Shown here piece after piece: positions 1 through 10,196 of a stretch of 64,000 bases of DNA (within the stretch, counting starts at the first letter, position 1; the number at the start of each line of letters is the position of its first letter). Source of the stretch: Nemertoderma westbladi (Eukaryota; Xenacoelomorpha; Nemertodermatida; Nemertodermatidae); NCBI GenBank assembly GCA_032718475.1, contig JAUCBJ010004375.1, positions 1-64,000 on the forward strand. The letters are read 5' to 3'. Below the pieces are notes generated by a model that saw nothing but the letters and a program-made list of their open reading frames with translations, had not been told where the DNA came from and ran no database searches. The translations under genes were made by a program, and so were the position numbers.

Positions 1-51
1 ATGCTACCTTATAGTGAAATAATTCATCACATATTCTAACTCTAGGATCAC

Positions 52-253
52 ACGGCTGTGCCGGTATTTGAGTATTTTGAGCCCCATTAGCGATACCAGC
101 AAATGGCATCGTAATTTCCTGTAAAATACCACCAGAATCTGGCTCTGTGCAGGTATTTGAGTAATGTCATCTTCATTACTGATACCAATACCATCCGATA
201 TCGTGGTTTGTCGTAAAATATCATCAGCATCAGACGGTGATGCTGTAGCCATT
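52..253 (-). other. Coding-like duplicated segment, possible partial exon at window edge
   Basis: On the minus strand an ATG at 251-253 opens a short acidic reading frame (begins MATASPSDADD). Two imperfect copies of a roughly 90-bp unit lie head to tail, about 141-228 and 52-138. Both encode a pattern ending TQIPAQ, and they differ by a whole codon, which suggests coding sequence. The two copies are offset by 92 bases (213 to 121), so the second is in another frame: either a frameshift or a splice junction separates them. I do not recognise the product. It could also be non-coding tandem repeat. Seen in sequence; coding status is inference. Confidence 0.3.
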
Positions 254-1908
254 ATGGTATAAATGAAAAAATATGAAAGAAAACAATAATCAAACTTAGG
301 TTGCGTGCCATGACAATGTGACAGCATGTAATAAAAATGTAAATACTGAAATAGACCAAAATTATGACCTGTGATAAAATAATGTACTAACACAAACATA
401 AATATTATAATTTGTAATTTTTATGTAGAGCCTATCAAAATATCGTACAATATATGAAGTAGAGATAAGCTTGAAGCAATTCACTGCCTATCACTAACCC
501 AGGCCTTTAGGTTACAATTCATAAGCAGTCCTAACTCCTTCAAGCCAATTCGCCTACCAGATTACCACCGGTAAGAACTGTAAAAACAATACCGTACTAC
601 TCAAATACAGCCAGAATACTACTGTACTGAACTGACTGAGAGTAAAAGTAATATTTAAATTGTGAACTAACCCCTTTATTTTTTGGTTTAAAATAAATAT
701 ACAAATTTCGAAATCAAGGGAACAAAATGTAATGTACCTCAACGCTAGATTAGGTAGGCTAGCTCAGTAGGCCTTCCAACCGTGTAGCCCAACAGACTAG
801 AGCAAAAGGCATTCAAAAGTCACTCCTAGTACACGCACTGGCCATGAACGTACACTAGCAATTTAGAAATTGAAACTAGAAGCAATAGCCTGGGGTGATA
901 TGTAAACCTTAAACTAACCACCGTCCGCAAGTTGCAGAAATACCAAATGCGCAAATACACGCGGCGCAGCACACACAGCTGCACAGGTCAAAATTTACGG
1001 TACCACTAATCCATACTACACACCGTCACACGTCCAGCACTCAACCCAATAGATTTAAGCAAACATCATGTGTTGTAGCATTAGTAACATAGTAAAATTC
1101 AATGTAAATTATCGTAGGCCTAATATGTAAACACTGAAACAGTCAGATTTGTATTTAAATCATAAAACTTTTGTAAATGTAACAGCGTGGGTTAACTGAT
1201 ACAGAGAACGTAGTACTAGAGCTCCCATTTTACTCTAAACAGGCAAGAAATCTAATTGACTGATTCAGTATTGAAAACTTTAATCCCAGGGACCGCTGTT
1301 ATTTGGGTGTGGGTACATTTTGTGCTAATCAACTTGACTGAAAACAATACTCGAACATAGGAATAATAGGGTAAAAATTGTATATATTGACTGATTGAAA
1401 CAAGTAATGAAATGCACAAAACACAAAACATACAAAAGTTTTAGATCAAACCTGTAGGTAATTTGTTAATAACGTGTAGGTAACTTAAATAAAGTACATA
1501 AACTACCGGTAGCTGTAACCCGACACCGCCTGAGACTAAGATAACGGCAAGCAAAGGAACAACCAGTTCATCGGCAGGTTGTAGGTTATCAATATTTAAA
1601 TACCGGATCAACGGCCATTACTGGACTATCAGCTAACAGACGAACGGCCCAATACGACTCATAATACTGCAATAATGTGAGACTGAAATCTCAAATACTG
1701 AAATAGTTAAAATGCTGAACTAAGTTAAGTAGTACCAAATACAGAAAATAGTGACTGATAATACTCATATCAGACTGTCAGACATCCCGAACTGCCCAAT
1801 ACTGGTCTTGGTACCGGTACTGCTTCTAAACCCCAGATAGATCATAGAATATCAACCAAAATAATGGTATGTATCTATTAAACAAAAAACGTTTCGGCCT
1901 TTGTGCCG
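254..1908. other. AT-rich intergenic stretch, nothing recognised
   Basis: No convincing reading frame, RNA gene or transposon similarity to other parts of the window was seen. It lies beyond the 3' end of the amine oxidase gene. Confidence 0.5.
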
Positions 1909-2103
1909 TAACAGGGGGGTCTGTCCCTGGGCGCCAACCGATAATAATATGGGGGGGGGGGGGGGGGGTCTCTGTCCCTGGGTGTCAACCGATAATAATA
2001 TGGGGGGGGGGGGGGGTCTGTCCCTGGGTGCCAACCGATAATAATATGGGGGGAGGGGGGGGGGGGGGGGGGTCTGTCCCTGGGTGCCAACCGGTAATAA
2101 TAT
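1909..2103. repeat. Short tandem repeat with long poly-G tracts
   Basis: Four tandem units. Each is a run of G followed by tctgtccctgggtgccaac and an AT-rich end (cgataataatat). The G runs are about 6, 18, 15 and 6+18 (one A inside) bases. The spacer is nearly constant while the G run varies. The plus strand could form G-quadruplexes. Proline- or glycine-rich frames here are by-products of the G runs. Confidence 0.85.
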
Positions 2104-2727
2104 GAACAATAAACATTCAACAAATTCAAACTGCCGTAAACTTCTGACGTGAATTTTCACGCCAAGTCGCCAAATTCTCGAATTTTCGATATTTTCGTTA
2201 AATTTAAATTTAACTACTATCTCATAAATAAACACAACGAGGTTCGAGTATAAAATAAGTAATTAAAATTAAATAATATTAAATTTTTTAATTTTATTGA
2301 AAATATAACAATAATTAATTATTCCATCGTTTAATTAATTTCGATAAAATTTAAATTGTATCAATAAATTCGTTCTGCCAGGCCAGGTGGAACACAATGA
2401 AACACCTCTGCTTCATCTATTTGCGTTGTGTTTCAGACTTTGTCTCACATTGAATTCATTTTCGCCGCGGAATTTGTAGTGTGGCCGGTAACCGTTATAT
2501 AATAATCAGTAGTACCAGATCATCAACACATACAGATAACTCATCTATAATACCAGTAGTATATACTACAGAATTCACGGCAGATACATCCCACGGTTAA
2601 GTATTGCGTTTTGTTATGAAAACGTTGTCCGTTGTAAGCCACTGTACAGCATAAAGATTATTTTCATATTAAATTGGAGCTGAAGGGACTTTTTCTACTT
2701 TTAATATAATATTATATTTGGTGAAAT
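2104..2727. other. AT-rich non-coding stretch downstream of the amine oxidase gene
   Basis: No gene seen. It lies just past the putative poly(A) signal of the minus-strand gene. Confidence 0.5.
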
Positions 2728-2733
2728 TTTATT
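2728..2733 (-). promoter_or_regulatory. Putative poly(A) signal AATAAA of the amine oxidase gene
   Basis: AATAAA on the minus strand, about 100 bases past the stop codon at 2832-2834. The position fits a 3' UTR; the hexamer is common by chance in AT-rich DNA. Confidence 0.45.
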
Positions 2734-2831
2734 TTTGAGTTTTAGCTGCACAATATTATATACGAATTAGTAGGCCTACATAATTAGGTTATTCAAAATG
2801 CTAAATATTTAAAGAAACACTATGAAAGTTT

Positions 2832-3041
2832 TTAAGTTACAAATTTCGATACAAATAATAATGTACAGACGGAGGTAACCATTGTAAACCAGTAGCTGTT
2901 GCAGTATGACGCCATGGCTCCACTCATTGAATAAACTCTGTTTCCGGTTAGCACTTGGTTAGCAACAGCGATTCCCGACATAAAAGCGCCGTGAACTGTA
3001 CCGTGGTAATTCATTTCGGTGTGTTCCCCCCCAAAAAATAC
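2832..3041 (-). CDS. Last coding exon of a polyamine-oxidase-like flavin amine oxidase
   Basis: The exon opens after a good acceptor (tttaatttcag, AG at 3042-3043) and reads VFFGGEHTE then MNYHGTVHGAFMSG, the signature at the end of the FAD-binding domain of the amine oxidase family (polyamine oxidases, L-amino-acid oxidases, LSD1, MAO). The GEHT plus HG-x-x-SG pattern is closest to what I know of polyamine oxidases. These enzymes oxidise amines with FAD and release hydrogen peroxide. After this block come about 20 hydrophobic residues (roughly WFTMVTSVCTLLFV) and the stop at 2832, so the protein may end in a membrane anchor. It encodes 69 codons in phase 0, joining the exon at 9389-9769. Family call is firm; substrate is not knowable from here. 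Confidence 0.8.
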   Translation of the reverse strand, partial: VFFGGEHTEMNYHGTVHGAFMSGIAVANQVLTGNRVYSMSGAMASYCNSYWFTMVTSVCTLLFVSKFVT

Positions 3042-3101
3042 CTGAAATTAAATAATAAACACATATAATAAGAGCCAAAACCTCTTATTCGAAAAGGTAA
3101 A

Positions 3102-3140
3102 TAAACCCATTCATGCTGTTCCCTTTGAACCCACTCACAC
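3102..3140 (-). repeat. Outlying units of the 24-bp minisatellite
   Basis: About one and a half units (ccctttgaacccactcac type) directly left of the solo LTR. The array resumes right of the LTR at 5163 (cacactgttccc). This shows the LTR landed inside the array. Confidence 0.85.
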
Positions 3141-5162
3141 TGTTACGATATATGGCGCTGTGTACTATTATCAGCCCGTTATACAGTATAGAATATTTAG
3201 ATAAGTCATAATGACGTACAGCCGTAATTAGATAGGGAAAATAAAATATCCAAGTTTATAGATCTTATCCATTTTTGTATAGTATGTAGCCTTGCATACG
3301 TAATTTTGTAATAAAACATTAATAAATAACATTTATGGTAGCAAGTTTCTATAAAACCTTAATATGAGCTTGCCGTTTATTAGTATTAATCGAATTAATT
3401 GTGTATTTGCATTAATTTCCATTTATATTTGTCTTTAAATTGGCTTTATATCAAATTGTGCTTAATGTACTTTAATAGTCGCGAAATTAATGTTACGGCC
3501 AGCAACCTGTAAGCTCATCGGGACACAATTCATTACCATATATGGTAATAATTTGCAATTTGGAAGCGCAAGGATGACAATCCGGCTTCCTTATTGGCCC
3601 AGCTCTTCCAGGTTGGTCTAATGGTGGCGTGGGTTGCTGGACCCAATGAGACGATTATTGCGTTATCCCTATTTCATCACCTATAAATTGGCTGTGTTTC
3701 CGGTATGTGCTGCTGTAATAATTCTCAATTATTCTCAATTATACCTGTAATTCTTAATTCTTTGCAATTATTCTGTGTATTCTGCTTTGTGTAATTTCTG
3801 ATTTAAATTTTTTGCTGTTTTTTCTTAATTCGCAATGATTACTGCTAATTACAATCTCGAACTATGATTTCCACCTTTGATTACTGATTTCTATGTGATT
3901 TGAGATGCGATAATCCTATGGGATTTCTTTAGACTGTCAGACTGTTTGCGAATGCATGCGCCGATACGGCAGCTATTTGTTCTAATGGAGGGCTAAAGTA
4001 CCGGTAGGCGCAGCGGGCGCACCGGGGGAAGCGACGGAGGGAGTGCAGAGGATCCAAGGTGGGGCAACGCTGACGGGGGGCTGCCGTTGCGGTCGGGGTT
4101 AGTCAGTGAGGACTGAAGACCTACCGTTGGTACAGTATTAAGGGGCTGACAATCCAGATTTTGTCTCTACCTTTGTAGTGTTAGGGGGCAGAACTTGGGG
4201 TTAGTTAGGAAGCCTATATGTAACCGGGAGTGGCCTTCGTGTCTTACACTGCCATATTGACATACTGGTATGCTGATACGCTAAGGTGTGGTTTTAGTGC
4301 ACTAGCTTACTGGTAGTTAGCGCAGTACCGTACTACTAGCTTATTGCTACGCTATTTGTGTTGTTGCTAAGGTGTGCCTGATTCTTAATTGTGAATGCTT
4401 AGATAGGCACCGTTTCCTTGATTGATTTCTATTTCTTAGTTTACGCTTTATTGATTGTTAAATAGGTCAAAATAATACAGTATTTAGGCTGTTGCTAGTA
4501 TAACCCAGTACATAATAAATTAGAACTACGTATTCTGGAACATCTAATAATTAGTACGCAATTCCGTATTTATGACTGTAATTAATTTAGCGATAAAATT
4601 AAATAAGAATTTGTACGCAGCATAGCGGAGAGTAGTTTAAGTAATTGTTTTAGAATACTGTAGACTATTCACGCTGGGCGGGTTATTTGAAAATAGCGGG
4701 GCAACAGGCTGATAGCAGCATCCAGTATACAGTAGTAAGTTGCTGGCCTAAAGCCAGCCGAAGGCAAGTTTAGACCCCAAAATAAAGTAACAGAACTGGT
4801 CCCGGTAGATTATTAAAACATTCTCACATTCAACAATTCTACCTAGTGAATTCCAGTATTTTGTGATAAGGCAGTAAGTGAACTCCGAGTGATAAGCCAC
4901 TCTCACTCGTTTTAGGTAGCCTAGGGAGCCGATTCGGGTTTATTGTTTTGGTTATTCCCGCGTGGCTCATAGATTCGAACAGTTAGCTCTCTGTCGAGCG
5001 ATCGATAGAGAAAGGAGCAAGCGATTTTGTAGGAGCCGTATAGAGAAATTAGTAAAACATATTAGCGGACGGCCTGGTTAGCACCATCCAGCGGTGAGAA
5101 GCGATTTCGTGTTTAGCCGCGTACTGCAGTAACAACGTGCTCCTGATCGCGCTTGTTTAACA
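3141..5162 (+). mobile_element. Solo LTR related to the BEL-A LTR
   Basis: Begins TGTTACG and ends TTTAACA, flanked on both sides by cacac (3136-3140 and 5163-5167), a 5-bp target duplication as expected for BEL/Pao. It is collinear with the BEL-A LTR (40132-42334) but clearly diverged; BEL-A has about 130 extra bases after the point matching the end here. A TATA box (TATAAAT) lies at 3682-3688 and an AATAAA at 4513-4518, both conserved in BEL-A. The segment 4920-5030 is far more conserved than the rest. No internal genes remain, so it is a recombination remnant. Same strand sense as BEL-A. Confidence 0.85.
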
Positions 5163-5421
5163 CACACTGTTCCCTTAGAACCCTACTAGTACTAGGATCT
5201 GCATTGCAGCTGCATTTTTAAGAACGCTGTGCAAGCCTTTCGACAAGATTGCACCGCCACAACTCCTTATCACCCATGACATTTGCTAGATCATCCGCAT
5301 CTTCAAGGCCAGTGTCCTTTAAGATGCGTCTCAAGAAAGTCATGGGCTGTCCACCATGCTTATTCACTCCATAACGCTACCAAAGTTCAAGATTATGCAC
5401 TGGCTGGTCCTCACGGCGAAA

Positions 5422-7072
5422 TCAATGTCCTGCAAAGCGGAGGCGATTTTGTTCTAGTGTCAAGCTTGGGGGATCCAATGAGACACCTCCAATGTTATAT
5501 AGTGTCTGGTTGGAGATGTGTGCATTGTACTTGACACAATAAACCTGGCGTAGCATTCTTGTGAATGTGCCATCCAGAGATTTGGTGTCCTCAGCAGTTA
5601 GAGCCCAGCATGGACTCCCATAGAGGAGTACTGGAACTACTGCTGCTCTAATTAATCGGACCTTAAGTTTCCGACTAATTCTCGGTGACTTCCAAATCCT
5701 GGAAAACCTATTCAAGGCTGCCCATGCCTTTCCCTTACGTATTCGAAGGTCCTCACCTGACTTCCGGATCCATGATCCCAGGTAACAGAAGTCGTCCACA
5801 TGCTCAAGCCTTTGAGCATATGCTCATCCGATCACAGACTTGCTGAGGACTTTCAAAGTTAACTGTCAAAATTGTTGTCTTTCTGGAGTTAATAAAAAGA
5901 CCAACACGAGAAGCAGCATGTTCTAATAAGCCGTTGGGCTCCCTCTAGTGATTCTGAGAGTACTCCTAAGTCATCAGCAAAGTCTAGATCAGTTAGGTAC
6001 TTGGCAGGATTTCCTCGACTTCTGGAGCCAGTAGTTGGAGTTATCATCACCCCATCATCACTATGATGATCTAAGGACATGCGGAGAACATAGTCAACCA
6101 CAATTATGAACAAGAATGGTGCAAGTGTGTCTCCCTGGAGGACGCCCCATAACACTTCAAATGGTTCTGTGTCACCATCAACAGTAGACACAAATGTTGT
6201 TGAACCATCGTATACTGATCTGATTGCTGCAATAATTTCATCAGCAATCCCATATAATGAAAGTATGCTGAACATACGTGAGCGAAAGTCTGAATCATAG
6301 GCCTTGAAGAAGTCAACAAAGATAACAGCGAGATGCCTGTCTTTCTTTTTTGATAACTCTTCAATTATCCTTCTAAGTGCCAAAATGGGCTCCATGGTCC
6401 CACGACCTATACGGAACCCATTCTGATTTCCTCGGAGCAGTCTTTCAATGGGATCCCTGATGCGATTTAATATAATTCTATTGTATAGCTTTGCAGCAAT
6501 CGAGATCAGTGAGATTCCCCGAAAAGAATCATAGAGTGTTAGGTTGCCCTTCTTGGGAACTGGCACCAACTGATTTGTTTTCATTTCTTGTGGGACTCTT
6601 GTTGTTCGGTACATGTCTACTATGATGGGATAGATGAGCTTTAAACACTCAGGTAATTTAAAGACCTCAGGGGGAACACCATCTACTCCACCGGCACGAT
6701 TGGACTTAATGCTCTTTGCAGCAGCCTTCACTTCTGCAAAGGAGATATCGCCAATGGGAATATCTGGGAGTACAGACTCAGACACTTTTACATCTATAAA
6801 GTTATCAGGCAATACCCTGTCATTATTGAGGAGCTTTTCAAAGTGGGTCTTCCAACCATGAGGCGATCGGCTGGTGAATCAGCCTTAACCTTGGTGGTTG
6901 GTTGGCTTTTCCGCCAAGTAAGCAAGTTGATCGATTTCCATGCCTGGGATGATTGCCTGCTGTCTTCAGCATCATTGATGGCATCAACCTTTTGGTTTAT
7001 TAGCTCCTGTAGATTAACAGAGTGCTGCCTGTTCAGGGACCTAGAAGCAGCCTTAACTGCATTTTTGGCCAC
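5422..7072 (-). pseudogene. LINE reverse transcriptase, broken
   Basis: Three minus-strand frames (6794-7072, 5889-6812, 5422-5799) together span a non-LTR RT. Conserved pieces in order: DGVPPEVFK, a fingers block with RGISLISIAAKLYNR, GNQNGFRIGRG, FVDFFKAYDS with the first catalytic Asp, LQGDTLAPFLF, and the FADD catalytic box in DLDFADDLGVL (about 5960-5990). The last frame holds the usual C-terminal VLLYGSPCWAL region. Frames change near 6800 and 5800-5890, so no intact protein is made. Confidence 0.8.
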
Positions 7073-7210
7073 TGTAATCTGTTTGAGTCGGGACTCTTTC
7101 TGTGCCTTATAGAGGTCATTTCGGCACTTCTGAATTTTGTTGCCAGTCCAGGGGGCCCTTTTCCTGTTTCGAGGGTATACAGGAACTGTTTCTGTAGCTT
7201 AACTTAACTG

Positions 7211-8190
7211 CTAACTTAACTGCTTCTGTGAAGGCAGTATAGCCTCACAGTGATCTGCCGCCTCAGAGGCAAGAACCTCATACATGTTGTTCAGCTGTAG
7301 TGTGAAGCTGGATCTCACACTTGGCTGTTGCAGCAGGGAGGACCAGTCATGCCGCGGCAAGGCAGATTTCGTTGTTCTGCTAGCACGCAGACTAAGTCTT
7401 ACCTTGGCCACAATAAGGCGGTAATCACTGGAGAAGGGTCGAAGTGTAAATGCATTACAGTCTTGTATAGAGCTCCTGTATTTCCTACGAAACAGAATAT
7501 GGTCTATCTGGGACTTGTGACCACTAGGTCCACTATGAGTCCATAGCTTTCCAGTTCGCCTCTTGAACTGTGTTCTAGCCGAAAACAATCCATTTCCAGA
7601 GATAAAATCCTGAAGATGGACGGAATTTCGGTTAACACTATTGCTATAGACCCAGGGCGATGTAGGTGATTGATGCAGACTTTCATTAAATTCTCCCAGG
7701 AATTTTAAGAATGCATGCTGATCCACTCCATCAGTAGCTGCTTGTATATTGTGGTAGAAATTTTCTACCTCCTCTACAGCGGAAACAATAGTTGGAGAGT
7801 AGCACTAGCACACAATCAAAACCACCTTAGGGAACTTTTTAGCCATTCTTCCAGAACATGAGAAGTGGCAACGGATGATGCGGTTAGAGATTTTGTCTAT
7901 TTTGTCCAATGCTGCATGTGCAGTTGGATTCATCAATAGACCAGTTCCACCATTGCCACTATCATCTGCTGACGCGAGGGCGAGTCGCCAACCGCCCCCC
8001 ATGTCCTTAATCAGAACCTCATCAGTCTGTCCAGTCTGCATTCGGTGCTCTTGAACACCCACTGCGCTAAGAGAAAGCTTATCTGCCAAGGCAGTCAGCT
8101 CACCTTGTCGCATTGGGGACCCGAGTGTTAGGGTGTTTACTGAGGCTAGTCTAGTGACTTGCCTCAGATTCACCAATGGCTTTGTTGGTC
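7211..8190 (-). pseudogene. LINE AP-like endonuclease, broken
   Basis: The N-terminal part (about 7805-8160) has VNTLTLGS and VGVQEHR, the latter with the catalytic Glu of exonuclease/endonuclease/phosphatase folds. The C-terminal part (7211-7726) has QIDHILFRRKYRSS followed by SSDYRLIVAKVRL. The family normally has SDH here; the catalytic His position is Tyr. A frameshift between 7726 and 7805 splits the domain. Confidence 0.75.
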
Positions 8191-8271
8191 GGGGTGGAAC
8201 ATGAGAGTACCCTCCAACTCCAGAATCCCTCTCCCCCTCACAATCTGGCTTCCCTAGTGACCCCTTAGAAC

Positions 8272-9391
8272 TCACTCACCCTGTTCCCTTAGAAAACCAC
8301 TCACTATTTTTCCTTTTAAACCCACACACCATGTTCCCTTTGAAAACCCACTCACCCTGTTCCCTTTGAAAACCCACTCACCTGTTCCCTTTGAACCCAC
8401 TCACCCTGTTCCCTTTGAACCCACTCACCCTATTCCTTTTGAAAACCCACTCACCCTGCTCCCTCTGAACCCACTCACCCTGTTCCCTTTGAACCCACTC
8501 ACCCTGTTCCCTTTGAACCCACTCACCCTGTTCCCTTTGAACCCACTCACCTTGGTCCCTTTGAACCCACTCACCCTGTTCCCTTTGAACCCACTCACCC
8601 TGCTCCCTCTGAACCCACTCACCCTGTCTGTTCCCTTTGAACGCACTCTTCATGTTGCCTTTGAAAACCCACTCACCCTGTCTGTTCCCTTTGAAAACCC
8701 ACTCACCCTGCCTGTTCCCTTTGAACGCACTTATCATGTTGCCTTTAAACACACTTACCCTGTTCCCTTTTAACCCACTCACCCTGTTCCCTTTGAAAAC
8801 CCACTCACCCTGTTCCCTTTGAACCCACTCACTCTGTTCCCTCTGAACCCACTCACCCTGTTCCCTTTGAAAACCCACTCACCCTGTTCCCTTTGAACCC
8901 ACTCACTCTGTTCCCTCTGAACCCACTCACCCTGTTCCCTTTGAACCCACTCACCCTGTACCTTTTGAACCCACTCACCCTGTTCCCTCTGAACCCACTC
9001 ACCCTGTTCCCTTTGAACCCACTCACCCTGTACCTTTTGAACCCACTCACCCTGTTCCCTTTGAACCCACTCACTCTGTTCCCTTTGAACCCACTCACAA
9101 TGTTCCCTCTGAACCCACTCACCCTGTTCCCTCTGAACCCACTCACCCTATTCCCTTTGAAAACCCACTCACAATGTTCCCTCTGAACCCACTCACAATG
9201 TTCCCTCTGAACCCACTCATCCTGTTCCCTTTGAACCCACTCACAATGTTCCCTCTGAACCCACTCACCCTGTTCCCTTTGGACCTACTCACCCTGTTAC
9301 CTCTGAACCCACTCACCCTGTTCCCTGTGAACCGACTCACTCTGTTCCCTCTGAACCCACTCACCCTGTTCCCTTTGAACCCACTCACCCT
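8272..9391 (-). repeat. Minisatellite of ~24-bp units, each with a 5' splice-donor core
   Basis: About 46 units, most 24 bp, some 26 bp (two extra A on the plus strand). The minus-strand unit runs CAGGGTGAGTGGG then TTCAAAGGGAA. The first unit overlaps the real exon-intron junction at 9388/9389, so GTGAGT recurs in nearly every unit. Variants change bases before GTGAGT (CATTGTGAGT, CAGAGTGAGT). Because 24 is a multiple of 3, long frames coding (VSGFKGNR)n appear on this strand and (FPLNPLTL)n on the other; they are by-products unless the intron start is retained. Confidence 0.9.
9383..9391 (-). promoter_or_regulatory. 5' splice donor of the amine oxidase exon
   Basis: AGG|GTGAGT on the minus strand, matching the metazoan donor consensus at +1 to +6. 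It closes a 127-codon exon in phase 0 that joins the phase-0 last exon. Confidence 0.75.
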
Positions 9392-9769
9392 GTTTCTATG
9401 AGGCGAAGCGAACGGCAGCCAGACATCCTGACTTGTACCGGTATCCGCGAAGGAAATCGACCCTCTGGAATACGGATCGTTCTCCCAATCACTACGACTG
9501 AACTCTGTGATGTCATCGATAGTGACGTCATTGCTCCCGTCTTGCGCGAAGGCGTACAGTTTACGGAGATTGGCCACGGCGGATTCTTTTAATTGCTGGT
9601 CGTTTAGCAACTTAGCACTCTCTATGGACGCGGGTAGAATAAACCCTTGGGATACGTTCTGGTTGCAGTATCTCGACTGGGACCAATTTAGCCAGTAGTT
9701 AAGCAGCCCTCTATTGGGTAGATCCTTGAATTGGGTGTTGGAGTGTATTGGGGGCCCCTCTGGGAGTAA
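9389..9769 (-). CDS. Penultimate exon of the polyamine-oxidase-like gene
   Basis: Exactly 127 codons between an acceptor (CTTTAATACTTTCAG, AG at 9770-9771) and the donor at 9388. The frame reads from LLPEGPPIHSNTQF through GLLNYWLNWSQSRYC to WENDPYSRGSISFADTG and WLPFASPHRNR. The DPYSRGSISF segment matches the 'W-x-DP-x-x-x-G-S-Y/F' strand that precedes the GEHT block in amine oxidases. It joins in phase to the exon at 2832-3041, completing the C-terminal third of the catalytic domain. It starts inside the protein; upstream exons must lie right of the satellite and of the BEL nest, outside this window. No internal stop, so the gene may be functional. Confidence 0.75.
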
Positions 9770-10196
9770 CTGAAAGTATTAAAGGAGTTCTATTGTAGTG
9801 TGGGAGGTGGGAGACCTAAATGATAACATTAACGATGTAGAAATTTAGAGATTGAGAACGATTCAATAATATATATAGTGATGATATTATATTGATATGC
9901 GTTCCAAAATTTTAAAATGACATCTTGCCGTTCCGATTGTTATTAGCAGCGCTTGCGCGGTATTGTTACACATTATAAAAAATAAAAAAGCATGTCCTAG
10001 AACATGCTTCACAATACTAGAAGACTATAAAATGAGTTTGAATCATAAATTTGGTTTTGCTTGACAGTCGCTTTGATGACTTCATATTATTGTATCTAAT
10101 TAAATCATTTAATTATTTACCCACCCCCACAATGTAGGGCGCACATCCCATATAATTACCTAATTCAAAAACTACAATCATTTAATCACTGTATCC
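9770..10196 (-). other. 3' end of the upstream amine oxidase intron
   Basis: AT-rich, no reading frame. It holds the acceptor at 9770-9771 and the sequence up to the 35-bp satellite. Confidence 0.55.

Larger units (their letters stand above)
5182..8261 (-). mobile_element. Decayed non-LTR retrotransposon (AP-endonuclease plus reverse transcriptase LINE)
   Basis: A 3.1-kb minus-strand LINE with endonuclease at its 5' end (right) and reverse transcriptase at its 3' end (left). The 10-bp direct repeat cccttagaac at 5172-5181 and 8262-8271 is a probable target-site duplication inside the minisatellite. No poly(A) tail is seen at the 3' end. The frame is broken several times. The proteins resemble the invertebrate 'craniofacial development protein 2-like' endonuclease plus RT family, possibly RTE-like; the clade is uncertain. 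Confidence 0.8.
3042..9388 (-). other. Intron of the amine oxidase gene, filled by minisatellite, LINE and solo LTR
   Basis: Donor AGG|GTGAGT at 9388-9383 and acceptor AG at 3043-3042, phase 0. If the solo LTR (3141-5162) and LINE (5182-8261) are removed, the intron is almost wholly the 24-bp minisatellite followed by about 60 bases before the acceptor. This suggests a short original intron whose 5' end was amplified. Confidence 0.75.

Noticed and set aside
1852-2235. Proline-rich and glycine-rich ORFs around 1850-2235
   Set aside because: By-products of the poly-G tracts; no other coding sign.
8366-9401. Long ORFs on both strands of the minisatellite (FPLNPLTL and VSGFKGNR repeats)
   Set aside because: They exist because the unit length is a multiple of three. 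Only the first units next to the exon could ever be translated, by using a later donor.
2832-9769. Assigning a monoamine oxidase or LSD1 name to the host gene
   Set aside because: Only the C-terminal part is visible; the GEHT and HG-x-x-SG pattern fits polyamine oxidase best but does not settle the substrate.
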